NCBI GenBank assembly: GCA_008704415.1
Contig: VXIS01000280.1
Location: 1-64,000 of the forward strand
Source: Sphaerosporella brunnea
Taxonomy: Eukaryota > Ascomycota > Pezizomycetes > Pezizales > Pyronemataceae
DNA length: 64,000 nucleotides
Reading direction: 5' to 3'
In this document: positions 32,669 through 43,191 of the stretch, one piece after another
How positions within the stretch are numbered: the stretch's first letter is position 1
How the letters are laid out: the number at the start of each line of letters is the position of its first letter
Translations under genes and position numbers: made by a program
Notes under the pieces: model-generated
Seen by the model: the letters and a program-made list of their open reading frames with translations, nothing else
What the model was told of the DNA's origin: nothing
Database searches by the model: none

Positions 32669-32756
32669 TGTCGGTTGCTTTGCTTTACTCAGACGCGCGT
32701 AAGGAACGTTACAAGGTAACGAGGTACGTCTGTTCGAGTAAGGTGCTGCTGCCAAA

Positions 32757-32879
32757 TGTTGCGAGGGATAGGGGTTGGTTTGTAGGGGAAAGGTTGATTG
32801 ATTGGAAGCGACGCCAGCGCAGCGGGGTTCATCCAGGTTCCCTCACTAGTCATCACTCGTACCTATATATATCCCTACA
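32757..32879 (-). repeat. Gypsy-1 LTR (5' in element sense)
   Basis: Plus strand starts TGTTGCGAGG and ends CCCTACA. It differs from the other LTR at a few positions. On the minus strand, TTTGGCAGCAGCACC follows; its TGG offset by two bases is the likely start of a tRNA primer site. Confidence 0.95.
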
Positions 32880-33092
32880 CAATTGCACAAAGGATGGAGA
32901 GCACAAGACACTCGATATTTAAACCTCAAGAGGGATGCATGGACGTCTGGCAATCAGATTCCGTATCTGGGAGTCACCAGTCATTGGATTGACGATTACT
33001 GGGACGTCCACAACGAGACGCTGGCGTTCAAACGCCTGCGAGGCTCACATAAGTCCAAATATATTGTCCCTGTTATACACATCGTCAGATAA
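32880..33092 (+). pseudogene. hAT transposase, middle part (right of Gypsy-1)
   Basis: This continues the frame that stops at 26959. It carries the hallmark hAT stretch 'KRDAWTSGNQIPYLGVTSHW', containing the first catalytic Asp region, then 'LAFKRLRGSHKSKYI', and stops at 33092. Beyond this the protein cannot be followed with confidence; a 217-codon frame to 33588 may be a frameshifted continuation or noise. Confidence 0.75.
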
Positions 33093-35409
33093 TGCCGGTG
33101 TGAACCCTGAATCTTTTCAGTGCTTGGAAAAGCCTCCACCAGACTTTCATTGGTCCGGCACACACCGTCTCCTCAAACAGTCGAGTAGCGTTCTTATACA
33201 GATCAAGCATTGGTTGAAGCAGACGGTTGTGAAACCCTGGGAAAGATGGGGGTTTGATGATGCGGACAAAGGACCAGCGCCGACTGGTGAAACAAAGGAC
33301 GGTACCGCGAGTGCCGAGACTGCCCAGAGTGACCATAATGCAGTGAAGGGTGTTGCAGCACACATTGAACATGCTCTGAACTCCTCTTCGTGCCTTTCAG
33401 ATGCATCCAACGTATCTGCGCAGTTTATACTCTCGCAGATACTTTACATTGCCCTGCAAGAACTCCGGCGCGCGTTGAATTTTGATTTTAAATGGCGGAC
33501 TACAACTTTACCTCTAGTTCCTGCTGCTCCGACTTGGGCCCACGAGTCGAGCGTGAAACTCTCGCCAGCGGACTCGAGTGTACCCTGAGCTCCGCTCGAG
33601 TGCACTCGCGCGCAACACTGGTCCAAAATCTTCTATCATTCAAAGGTCGCAAGGAAATGCCGATAGCGCAACTTTTGACTTGAAAAACGTTGCAGTCGAT
33701 TGTGAAAGGAATATTAATTCGCGCGCGGGCCATATCTCGCAATATCGGAACGAACTGTGGCACACAGCGAGAGGTCAATCCTCTAATCTTGCCTACAGCA
33801 CGGAACCTCTCATCTGCCAACCTACTATGGCAGTAATAGTGGTTTGGTTGTCAATAACCTCCGTTCCACCGCAGTTTTCAAATTCGTTGGCCGGAACGCT
33901 TGAAAGAACGGCAGAGCGGCAAAGCCGGGGTTTGGCGCCTTCAGGTCTGGCGATAAGCTGATTGCGGTGCCTGCAAGAACTGGATTCACCCACCAGAAGC
34001 CTATTGCAACGCCCGCACAGGCTGACCAGACAATGATAGCCACACTGTCCACGTATCCCCACAGCTTGCTCTGATTCCTGTTGCGCTCTCTGCCACGGCC
34101 GCAGCCACACCGTTTACTGGCTGTCACCGTCACTTCCTAACGTCAACAAAATGCTTCATCCATACGCCCAAAACACTAGTCAATCATTTTGTGACCCTCG
34201 CTGATCAAGCGTTCGGCACGGGTCAAGTTTTAAACTCTTAATTAAGAGTGATACCGGGAGCTTTTTGGCGGACGGAGCTATCTTGAGCGGTTATCCACCC
34301 AGCTAGTCCCGCCGCTGGCTGCTCATAGAGAAACCCAGCATTTGGATCACGCGGTATAAGCACCGTGGGACGCAGAGCGAAAACCCATTGGGGTCGCCAG
34401 ACGGAACAGTGCTTGTCGACTCAGTGGAATTCGTTCGTGGTAGCCTTCAAGGCTGTGTGTCGACCCCCGATTCACAATAACGTTTCAATGGCCACCATCT
34501 ACCAACGAATGGGATCACGAACGTGGGGGACGGAGGTTATTGAGAACGAATTGGAGAGCAAAATTGTGAGCTCAAAAGGGGCAGGGGTCGACCTGCCACG
34601 GCCGTGGGGTTGTTGTTTCACATCCCAATCGAACGATAAGGCGATATATATTGTCAGGCACTTCGATATTGATATCTATCAATTTCTGGAGGAGTTCTTA
34701 ATCAATTAGAAGCGAAGCATGGTTGCCCCTTTCTGACAGCCAGAAAATCCTGGGAAACCACATTGGGATTCTTGCTGCATTGTGGATTAATACCGGGGGC
34801 TTTTTAAAGTTGCTGGCCTCTCGGCGGTACAGGGTCTATGGCTCTCGGCTGTAGATGAACTCCATGTACAGTGTTGACTTTTCAACACCGTGCCATGATG
34901 ACACCATGTGTATCATTAAGCTCCTACCAACAGTGTGGGTGCCGTTCAGCAACGATGGGGATCACGTACAGCGCGAGCGGAGGTTGACGATCAACACAAG
35001 GACCGTAAGTGCGAAGACAATCCAATGCTACTGCAGCTGTCATTGCTAGTCCCAGTTTGACGCCGGTGGTAGCTTGTAGCCAGGATAGCATGGCGACCGG
35101 GGGGCTGACAGGAGCTGGCGGTAACATGGTTATTTAAACCATCGAATTCGCAGAATCCATCCCTCGTGCGGTAAAAGTTCACTTCACTCCCGGCTGCCAC
35201 ATCGCTGAACCATCACCCAGCTCTACTCAGCTAGGTAAATGTTCTCTCGTGGACACAGTGTTCCTCGCAGTGCAGTCCGACCAGTCCTGAGCGCAGACCG
35301 GACCTGGACCACATCATGCAGTCCAGTCCGTGAGGCTGCCCTGGACCAATCAGTCCTTGGAGGGTTAAGGACTGGACGGCCTGCCGGGGATCCAGTCGAC
35401 TGGATAGTT
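33093..35409. other. No firm gene
   Basis: Contains a possible frameshifted hAT tail (to about 33588) and several short frames with hydrophobic stretches (33825-34133 and 34924-35127, minus strand), none supported. The box 'ATACCGGG(A/G)GCTTTTT' occurs twice (34251 and 34791). 35267-35400 is rich in GTCC/GGAC boxes such as CAGTCC, possibly the subterminal end of the adjacent hAT relic. Confidence 0.35.
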
Positions 35410-35808
35410 CTAGTGGAGTAAGATATTACGTAGGGATTTTATATACAAACTGCGGAGGCATACATGCCTTGCATTTCCACCGGTCTCTCCCTTAATCACA
35501 ACTTCCTCTCCATTTTCATGCAGCCAGAAATGACTTGAGCGGGCTCTTTTCTTGGCTTGAAACACTGCGGGAATGCATTCTTGGGATGCGCTGGGTTCTG
35601 CTGGGTTGCTTCCAAGAGTAGGCGTAAACATGCCACTTGGAAGCGAGGATAACTGGGAGGAAACCTCGCTTTGCATGTCGGAGTAATGCTGCGAGCTCTG
35701 GCATATCTCGGCGCTGTGGAACTGCTGCGAGCCGGAGAACATCACGATGATGGAAGCGGCTATCATGGCAAGTGAATTAGAGTTTGTTCTCGGGGTCCAA
35801 TTTGGCAC
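35410..35808 (-). pseudogene. hAT transposase N-terminal fragment with BED-like finger
   Basis: A 132-codon minus-strand frame. After a Ser-rich leader it reads 'KKRARSSHFWLHENGEE' and then a Cys within 'NARHVCL'. This resembles the BED-finger entrance of fungal hAT transposases, in which a basic stretch and W/H residues precede the zinc ligands. Only this entrance remains, and the second Cys of the usual pair is missing (CLRSLY). Weak but recognisable. Confidence 0.45.
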
Positions 35809-35956
35809 GTTGTGAGTGACTTACCGTTGGGGTTTTTATTCAAGGTCTTCGGGCGCAGTCGCGAATGAGAAGTGTGTTGACGACGTTCGGAGGTGGTTAT
35901 TTAGTGGTGAGTTGAGGATGTTTGACGGCAGTTGTTTTGCAACAGCGGAAGATGGG

Positions 35957-36457
35957 TGTAACGGAGAGGGTCGAGAACAGACTGGAGGGGCCCAAGGTAC
36001 TCGCGTACAGAGGGGACAAGAACGAGAGCAGGAACAATATCCAAATGCAGGACAAGAGGCGCGACGCGCACGGTCAGGATTCAGATTGGAACGAAGGTAC
36101 TTTGATTGACATACGAAGGTTCAGTAAGGAGAAAAGGGAAAACAAACAACAAAGCGGAAGCGAAGGCCCCTTATAGCAATCAGGTGATCGCGGTGCGCCG
36201 CGCCACGTGGTAGCCGAACATAACCTCGGCTCGGAGCCATCCCACCGAGCCTCCCTACAAAGCCTCATGACGACACCACAAACAACTCCCACTTCCGAAC
36301 CTCACCACGTGACGACCATCAACAGGGGGATAAATCTGAGAACAGCAAAGGTATCAGCATCCTTTCAAGTCTTAGATCTGAGAGTTCCAGCCAATTCGAT
36401 TGAGAGTAAGAGCTGGTAGCTTAGTCGGAAAACTCCATCCAAACTCGCGTCGTGACA
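35957..36457 (-). repeat. Gypsy-2 LTR (3' in element sense)
   Basis: Plus strand starts TGTAACGGAG and ends GTCGTGACA. 36300-36420 is the 159-bp repeat family (GGGGGATAAATCTGAGAACA and 'GAGAGTAAGAGC' boxes). Next to it, in element sense, lies the purine-rich tract AGGATGGGGATAC. Confidence 0.95.
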
Positions 36458-36491
36458 GTATCCCCATCCTACGGCTGAGCTCCGGCGAAGC

Positions 36492-39400
36492 TCATTCATC
36501 TTCCGGCAGAGACCCCGGCTTGTCTGGACAGGCCTTCTGGAAGCAATCGATAGCATTCAGACCATTGACTATCTCGGCTGGTTTCCAGTTCGGCCGATCG
36601 TAGCCGGTCCACTTGACCAAATACTGGAGCTTACGCCAGCGTCCATGCAGTCGGGAGTCCAAAATCCGACTCACGTAGCACTCCTGCTCACCCTCAATCT
36701 CTACCAGAGGTGGTGGGTCCTGTCGTTGTCCGATATAAGGATCATTGGGTGCCGGTTCCGAGAGGGAGACGTGGAAGACTGAGTGGACATGCATATCCTT
36801 ATGGAGCCGGAGGCGGTAGGCGTACGCCGAGATCTTCTCGGTAAGCTCAAACGGACCGTGACGCTTATTGTCCAGCTTACTGGCTGGAGGCCGAGTCTTC
36901 CAATTCCGCGCATGAAGCCAGACCTTGTCTCTGACCTGATAATAAGGAGCCGGTAAGTGGTGCTCGTCGGCGTTGTCCTGATGTCTCATCTGCGCCCGTA
37001 GGAGCTCGGTGCGGAGGTGCGAATGTATTTCCAACAACGTCCTCGTGGTGATCAAGGCTCTGCGATCGTCAACATTGTTTGGGGCCGCAGGGGACAAGTC
37101 AAACTGGTAACGAGGGTCGAACCCATTGTTAACAAAGAAGAGAGAGGAGACGTGAGCCTCTGATGCCTGGTTGTTGGTTGCGAATTCGGCCAACGGCAGC
37201 CAATCAGCCCAGTCATCCTGGAGATAGTTGACATATGCTTGGAGGCACTGCTCCATTACCGCATTGATGCGTTCCGTTTGTCCATCCGTTTGGTGGTGGA
37301 AGGCTCTTGAGAGCCGATGCTCTATACCCAGTCTGACAAAGATGCGTTTCCAGAATGCCGATGCGAACTGCGGTCCACGGTCGGAGATAATGGTAAGCGG
37401 TAGGACGTGGAGACGGAATACGTATTGGACGAAGAGATCAGCCAGTCCAGCCGCATCGACATTGGTCTGGCAAGGAATCAGGTGACGTTCCTTTGTAAGG
37501 CGGTCGACCACAACCCAAATAGCATCGCAGCCTTGTGACCACGGGAGCCCAGTGACGAAATCCATTGAGATGTCCTGCCAAGGACGTTCCGGGATAGGGA
37601 GGGGTGGTAAGATGCCGTAAGGAGCATGATGACCGGTCCGAGAGCGTTGGCAGACATGGCAGTTGCGGACATACTCTTCCACGTCCTGCCGCATCTTTGG
37701 CCAATGGTAGGTGCGACAAAGCAGCTCCAAGGTTTTGGATCTTCCTGGGTGGCCAGCAACGGGGGTATCGTGGTGTTGTTGCATCAAATGCAGCCGGAGC
37801 GGCTTGTATTCGGGCAAGTAAAGCTTATTTCTATAGGTGAGATGATCTCCTTCTTAGGCGCATTCTGCCAACGTGATCCGGCGGCTATGGCGGACTCCGT
37901 CTCGCAACATCCGAAGGACCCGAAATGGAAACGGGTCCGCATCGTAAACTCCTTGGAACAGGCGGGCAAGTGTCATCGCTTCGTTTCCTAGAGGTGGTGG
38001 AGGCTGCGCTGGCGGGCCGTCGGCCAGGAGGTGGACGATCTGGGGGGCTTTATGTCGATGGAAAAATTTTCAGTCGTCCGCTCATCCCCCTCCTTAGGCA
38101 GATCTCCTGATCTGCGAGTTAGTAAGTCCGGGTTCCCACCAGACTTTCCAGGACGGTAGACGATCTTGAAGTTGAACTGCGACAGAAACTGAGACCAACG
38201 GGCTTGACGCCGATTCAGGAACTTGATGGGGGTAAAATACTCCAAGTTCTTGTGATCAGTGAGCTCCTGGATTGAATTCTCCACGGATTGGAGTTCCGGC
38301 CGCCATTCCTCAAAAGCCCGGACAATAGCCATCAACTCCTTCTCGTGGATGTCGTAGTTGCATTCTGCAGGGCAATGCTTCTTAGAGAAGTACGCAACAG
38401 GGTGGAGGACGCCGTCGTCGTATTGTAATAGGATGCCAGCAGCGACGTAGTCGGAGGTGTCCGTCTCAACGACGACTTCACGGTCGTGGTCAAGGCGGCA
38501 GAGAACTGGAGCAGTGGTGAAGCACGTTTTCAGGCTGTAAAAGGCTTCCTGTTCAGTCATGGTCCATTGGAATGCCACGTCCTTCTGGGTCAGGCGGGTG
38601 AGTAGCCGCACCACCTGAGAGTAGGAGCATATGAATCGGCGGTAGAAGTTGGCGAATCCAAGGAAGGCTCAAACATCCTTTAGCTTTATCGGAGTTGGCC
38701 AAGCTTTCACTGCTTCGACCTTGTCCGGGTCCATCCGTATGCGTTTGACACCGCAGATCAGTCCGAGATACTTGACCTCACGTCGGTGAAACTCGCATGT
38801 CTCTGGCTTCAGGTGCAGGCCTGCTTCCGAAAGCCAACGAAGGACCTGTCGGATGTCGTCCTGGTGCTCTTCAAAGGTGTCTGAGTAGGTAAGGATGTTG
38901 TCCAGGTAGGCAGAGGCGAAACAGTCCAGGAACGGTGAGAGGGTATCGTTGATAAAAGGTTGAAAGTCAGCTGGAGCGTTGGTAAGACCGAATGGCATCA
39001 CCAGGGATTCGAATAGTCCATAACGGGTTCCAAATGCCATTGTCCACTCCTCACCCTCTGCCATTCGGATTAGGTTGTAAGCTCCGCGGACGTCCAAGTT
39101 GCTAAACCAGCGAGCTTTGTAAACCCTCATCAGTGTTTCTTGTACTAACGGGAGCGGATACCTATTTTTGATTGTTCCTTCGTGAGTCCCCGGTAGTCAA
39201 CCACCAGGCGTAACGATCCATCCCCCTTCTTGGCGAAGAGGATCGGGGCACCGCCGGGTGAGGATGAGGCCCTGATAAACCCTTCCGACAGGTTTTCCTC
39301 CAACCAGGCCTTGAGGGCTTCCAGCTCAGGGCGAGACAGCGAGTATAGGGGGCCAAAGGGGAGTTCAAACCCCTCCTTGAACAGTATCTTGTGGTCGTAG

Positions 39401-40229
39401 GGCCGGTGGGGAGGTAGGTGATTGGCTACCGCTTTCGAAAAGAGGGGCAGAAACTCGTGGTATTGCTGACGGACCAGTGACTTTAGGTACCCCTCGTCGA
39501 TCACCTTACGCTCCAACACCTTCTTGATTTCATACAGCGATAGGGAGAAAAGCTGGAGTTGGCCGTATTGCTGTTTCTTGTTTATGACCAGACGTTGGAA
39601 GGAGGTGGCCGACACTATTGCAATGTCTAGGGACTGGGTAGGGGGGGTCACTCCTTTGACACTTGTCTGCTTCAGTGTTGTCCTGTGTGCGACGCAGCAA
39701 GGGGATTTGAAGGAGATGTCGTTTGAGGCAAAGCGGATTGACACTCCATGATGCCGCATCCAAGGGATGCCGAGGATTAGAGGCTAGTGGCCAAGCTTGG
39801 TGACGAAGGCATGCAACGTCTCATGGTGACCGCCGATCGACATCCCCACCTTGACAATGTGGGTGATGTCCCCGGACGAGATGGGTCTACCGTCTATAAC
39901 CTCGAGGGTGCGAGGAACGCGTAGTGCATACTGGGGAAAATGATGATGGCAAGCAAATTCTTCGTCGATGAAAGCAAAACCAGTGGCTCCACAGTCAATC
40001 GGTGCGTGGGTTTGGATCTTGTTATCACTATCGGAGAGGGAACACGTAACTACGAGATGGTTTCTATCTATTGATTCCGCCTCCACACCTTGATTTGAGA
40101 GAGCTACCGAACACAAGGAAAGGCTGCCCGGCCTGCGGGCCGGAGAGCCGTGACAACAAGGAAAAGACAAAGAAGATGCTGGACGTCCCATGGCGGTGCC
40201 AACCTTCTGGCATGGGACAACTAGTTTTC
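36492..40229 (-). pseudogene. pol: Gypsy-2 pol
   Basis: Protease with 'IDCGATGFAF' (about 40000) runs to TAG 39784. The RT fingers follow in the same frame to a one-base shift near 39160. The RT palm reads YLDN in place of YLDD (about 38890), so the polymerase site is lost. TGA at 38669 is shared with Gypsy-4 (51978). RNase H spans 37988-38614. The remaining 441 codons (36492-37817) are open: integrase HHCC, core with Asp in 'SMDFVTGL', Asp in 'ISDRGPQF', Glu in 'GQTERINAV', and a chromodomain ('LQYLVKWTGYDRPNWKPAE'). Confidence 0.9.
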
Positions 40230-40230
40230 C
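40171..40230 (-). promoter_or_regulatory. Candidate -1 frameshift site, Gypsy-2 gag/pol
   Basis: In element sense: G-GAA-AAC (40230-40224), then TAGTT, then stem GTCCCATG (40218-40211) pairing with CATGGGAC (40192-40185), 8 bp, loop 18 nt. Loop bases AGAAG (40208-40204) could pair with downstream CTTCT (40175-40171). The pol frame is -1 relative to gag and is open from the heptamer. GGAAAAC is not a perfect X-XXY-YYZ site. Confidence 0.65.
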
Positions 40231-41488
40231 GACGGTTGGGCGTCGGAGGTGGGGGTGAGGTTTTCCAAGGGCTGAGCAGTGGGGGTAGCAGTGGCTACCA
40301 GCGACGTCTCGGCAGCACGGATACGACGAGCCTCAGCAGCCAGCCGGCGAGGGCAATCGAGGGGGAAGTGTTGATCCAATCCACAGTAGGTACACTGCCC
40401 CTTTGCCATCCTCCCCTCCCGGATCCTTTGGCGCTCAGCCTCACGCCAGGCAGCTGAGAGCTCCATTTGGGCCTGGCCATAGTTTCCACTGTTCGAGTTG
40501 GTGGGGTGATTGCCCGTGGTCGCAGGGGCAGTAGCAGTGGATGAGAATGGGGCATGGGGGCGAAGGGTGCTTCGATGGTTGGTGGTAGTGACGGTGGGGC
40601 GAGACGATGAGGGCTTACGTTCCTCAGCTCAGGCACGGGTCCAATCGTCCACGTTCTTACAAAGATTAACGAAGGCTGCCAGGGCGTCATCGGAGGCTCC
40701 TCGGTGCAGGAGGGCGTCCTTCATCTCTTCCGACAAGCCTTCATAAAGTTGATCTTTCTGACCGACTTCGTCCCAGTTAAGGTCTCCCATGAGGCGGCGA
40801 AAGTCGTCCAGATAGGTGGAGAAGAGCATGTTGTGTTGACGGAGACGGCAAATTTCACGGGCAGCGGTTCGAGCGCGGTCGGGGTCGTCATAGACCTGTC
40901 GGAGGATGGTCAACAGATCATTGAGGGAGGCCAGGGTGATATCTCAGGTGTCTTCATCGGCATACGAGCGCAGCTGGTTCAGAGCTGCTCCTGACAGGTG
41001 ATTGAAGGCGTACCGCAGACGGGCTTGTTCGGGTGGGTAACGGGTTGGCTGGGTAGCAAGCTTGTTGCGGAGCTGTAAGATCCAGGTCCTCAGCTCTTCG
41101 GGCTTGGCACCGTCAAAGGTAGTGCGTCGGGAAAGCCTCCCGACTGGGTGTCTTCTTCGCGGGGGTCACGGGTCGAGGCGGCAGCAATCGCCAGGACCTG
41201 GTTCAGTTGAGTGGTCAGGTCCCAAGCCTGCTGCTGGGCAGCGGCAAGGCCGGTGTGAGTGGCATCACGCTCGAGATGGGCCGTTCGGAGCTCGGCACGG
41301 GTCTCTTTCAGCTCCTCCTCCAAGTTGGGCGGAACTTCGCAGGCCAGGAGTCGTTCTGCCTTGTGGGCGAAATCGATCAGACGTTGGTCGCGCTCCTCTT
41401 GCGGGAAGCCTTCCGGAGATGCCTGAGCAGCAGTTTCGATGGCTGACCAGAGATCCGAGGGAATCCGAACATCTCGGTGGGTAGCCAT
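40221..41488 (-). pseudogene. gag: Gypsy-2 gag
   Basis: ATG at 41488. A one-base frameshift lies near 41100; in-frame TGA codons follow near 40941 and at 40629. The retrotransposon Gag core ('LRTWILQLRNKL', 'FSTYLDDFRRLM') precedes a CCHC knuckle (CTYCGLDQHFPLDC, about 40390). The true gag stop is TAG at 40221, directly after the heptamer GGAAAAC. Confidence 0.85.
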
Positions 41489-41557
41489 GGTGTTGCAGGG
41501 GGGGTGGCGATGTGGTAGACAGAGCGAGTAGGTCAGGCTTTGGTGGACTGAACCTAG

Positions 41558-42057
41558 TGTAACGGAGAGGGTCGAGAACAGACTGGAGGGGCCCAAGGTA
41601 CTTGCGTACAGATGAGACAAGAACGAGAGCGGGAACAAGATCCAAAGGCAGGATAAGAGGCGCGACGCGCACGGTCAGGATTCAGATTGGAATGAAGGTA
41701 CTCAGATTGACATACGAAGGTTCAGTAAAGAGGAAAGGAAAACAAAGAACAAAGCGGAAGCGAAGACCCCTTATAGCAATCACGTAATCGTTGTACGCCG
41801 TGCCACCTGGTAGCCGAACATAACCTCGGCTTGGAGCCATCCCACCGACCCTCCCTACAGAGACTCATCACGACACCACAAACAACCCCAACTTCCGAAC
41901 CTCACCATGTGACAAACATCCATGGGGGGGTAAATCTGAGAACAGCAAATGTATCAGCATCCTTTGAAGTCTTAAATCTGAGAGTTCCAGCCGATTCCAC
42001 AGAGAGTAAGAGCCGGTAGCTTAGTCGGAAAACTCCATCAAAACTCGCGCCGTGACA
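41558..42057 (-). repeat. Gypsy-2 LTR (5' in element sense)
   Basis: Plus strand starts TGTAACGGAG and ends GCCGTGACA. It contains the same 159-bp repeat copy (about 41910-42020). Confidence 0.95.
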
Positions 42058-42062
42058 ATGGC

Positions 42063-42896
42063 AAAGTTAGAGATTTTTTTTTCTCCGGCGCATGTTCGCC
42101 CCCCTTGACGTGCACCGCTTGCACATTGCCGCTCACTGCATATTACATAAGTATGGACTGGAGATCGACCCAGACGACGGAAATTTGGACCAGGCCGTCC
42201 ACTCCGCTGGAAATGACGGACTGGGTCATCGCATTCCACAAAGAAGAGTGGGCTGGAGTGAATTTTGGCAGACCGTCCAGGCCGACCGTCGGCCGCCCCA
42301 GCCCCTAAAAAACACTGCGTGGACAGCCAGAATCTATTGCAACAGGTATCTGGGGCGATACTTGTTGAACGCTGCACCCGATTGATGCAAACGGAAAACC
42401 TACGGACTATCCAACCCAGTATCCAAACCTCGCGTTCTGCCGCGCGCGTATGCACCTTGCGCTGGCCTTGCAGCGGCCTCACAGCAGCCTCATGACTGTC
42501 ACTCAACCCTACTTGTCACTCAACATACTCTCACATCGCGCTCGTGAGCTTGAACGGCGGGCCCAAAACCACTGAGATATATACTTGGCGCGAGCATGTC
42601 ACGGCAGACTGCAATCACGGTGCGTCGACACATTGTGGGGTACACCCAATGCATCAAGTTTATTAAAAAGACTACGTACGTACCCCCGCGGGCCGTTTCT
42701 CTTCCGCTGCTGGAACCTGAACCACGTCCCCTTGCGCGCCGTCTACCCAAGCCCCCCCTGCCGCCTCGACGACCTTCAGTAGTACGTTCCCCCTCACTAG
42801 CAACCGCTTTGCTCTTCACAGCGTTTGCCTGTTGGCGGCTACTTCTCCGGAGACCCGAACTTCAACAGTAGAATGGTCGACCATGCTGACTGCTGG
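42063..42896. other. No gene recognised
   Basis: Spacer between Gypsy-2 and Gypsy-3. It contains a T run at 42074-42083 and motif-free short frames. Confidence 0.4.
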
Positions 42897-43156
42897 TGTA
42901 ACGGGACAGGCGCGAGGAAACGTCCAAGGTACGTAGCTTTCGAGGCAAGGACCGGAGGCAGAAGAAGATGAGACAAGACAAGGCGGTTCAAGGTTACTAG
43001 GTTCGCTAGTATACAAGACGTTCTGTAAAGAAGAGAAGAAGAAAAGAAACAAAAACAAGTGAAACCTCGCTATTTATGCTTTCCCGTCACGTCACCGCGC
43101 GTCACGTGACACCCTAACCCTAGCGCCGAGTCACCCCTCCACCTCGAGCCGTGACA
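42897..43156 (-). repeat. Gypsy-3 LTR (3' in element sense), 260 bp
   Basis: Plus strand TGTAACGGGACAG ... GCCGTGACA. It contains CCCTAACCCTA, a telomere-like string by chance or design. A purine tract AAGAGGGGGATAC precedes it in element sense. Confidence 0.94.
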
Positions 43157-43191
43157 GTATCCCCCTCTTATGGCTGAGCTCCGACGAAGCT

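Larger units (their letters stand above)
26960..32879 (-). mobile_element. Gypsy-1: Ty3/Gypsy chromovirus with 123-bp LTRs
   Basis: A 5.9-kb element on the minus strand bounded by 123-bp LTRs and a perfect 5-bp target duplication CAATT (26955-26959 and 32880-32884). It is inserted in a hAT transposase gene. Gene order is gag, PR, RT, RNase H, INT, chromodomain. All of pol lies in one frame but has four in-frame stops; gag has two. The element is therefore inactive as it stands. Confidence 0.96.
35957..42057 (-). mobile_element. Gypsy-2: Ty3/Gypsy chromovirus
   Basis: Minus-strand element with LTRs of 501 and 500 bp. Flanking pentamers are ATGGG and ATGGC (4 of 5 match). It is the same family as Gypsy-4, but its LTRs are about 163 bp longer because they contain one copy of the 159-bp repeat. 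Gag and pol are damaged by frameshifts and stops, while integrase plus chromodomain is a clean 441-codon frame. Confidence 0.95.

Noticed and set aside
32935..33588. 217-codon plus-strand frame right of Gypsy-1
   Set aside because: It overlaps the hAT frame in another phase and shows no hAT motif. It may be a frameshifted tail, but I could not support it as a gene.
33825..35127. Two small minus-strand frames with hydrophobic stretches
   Set aside because: No start context, homology or conservation; hydrophobic stretches of this length are common by chance.
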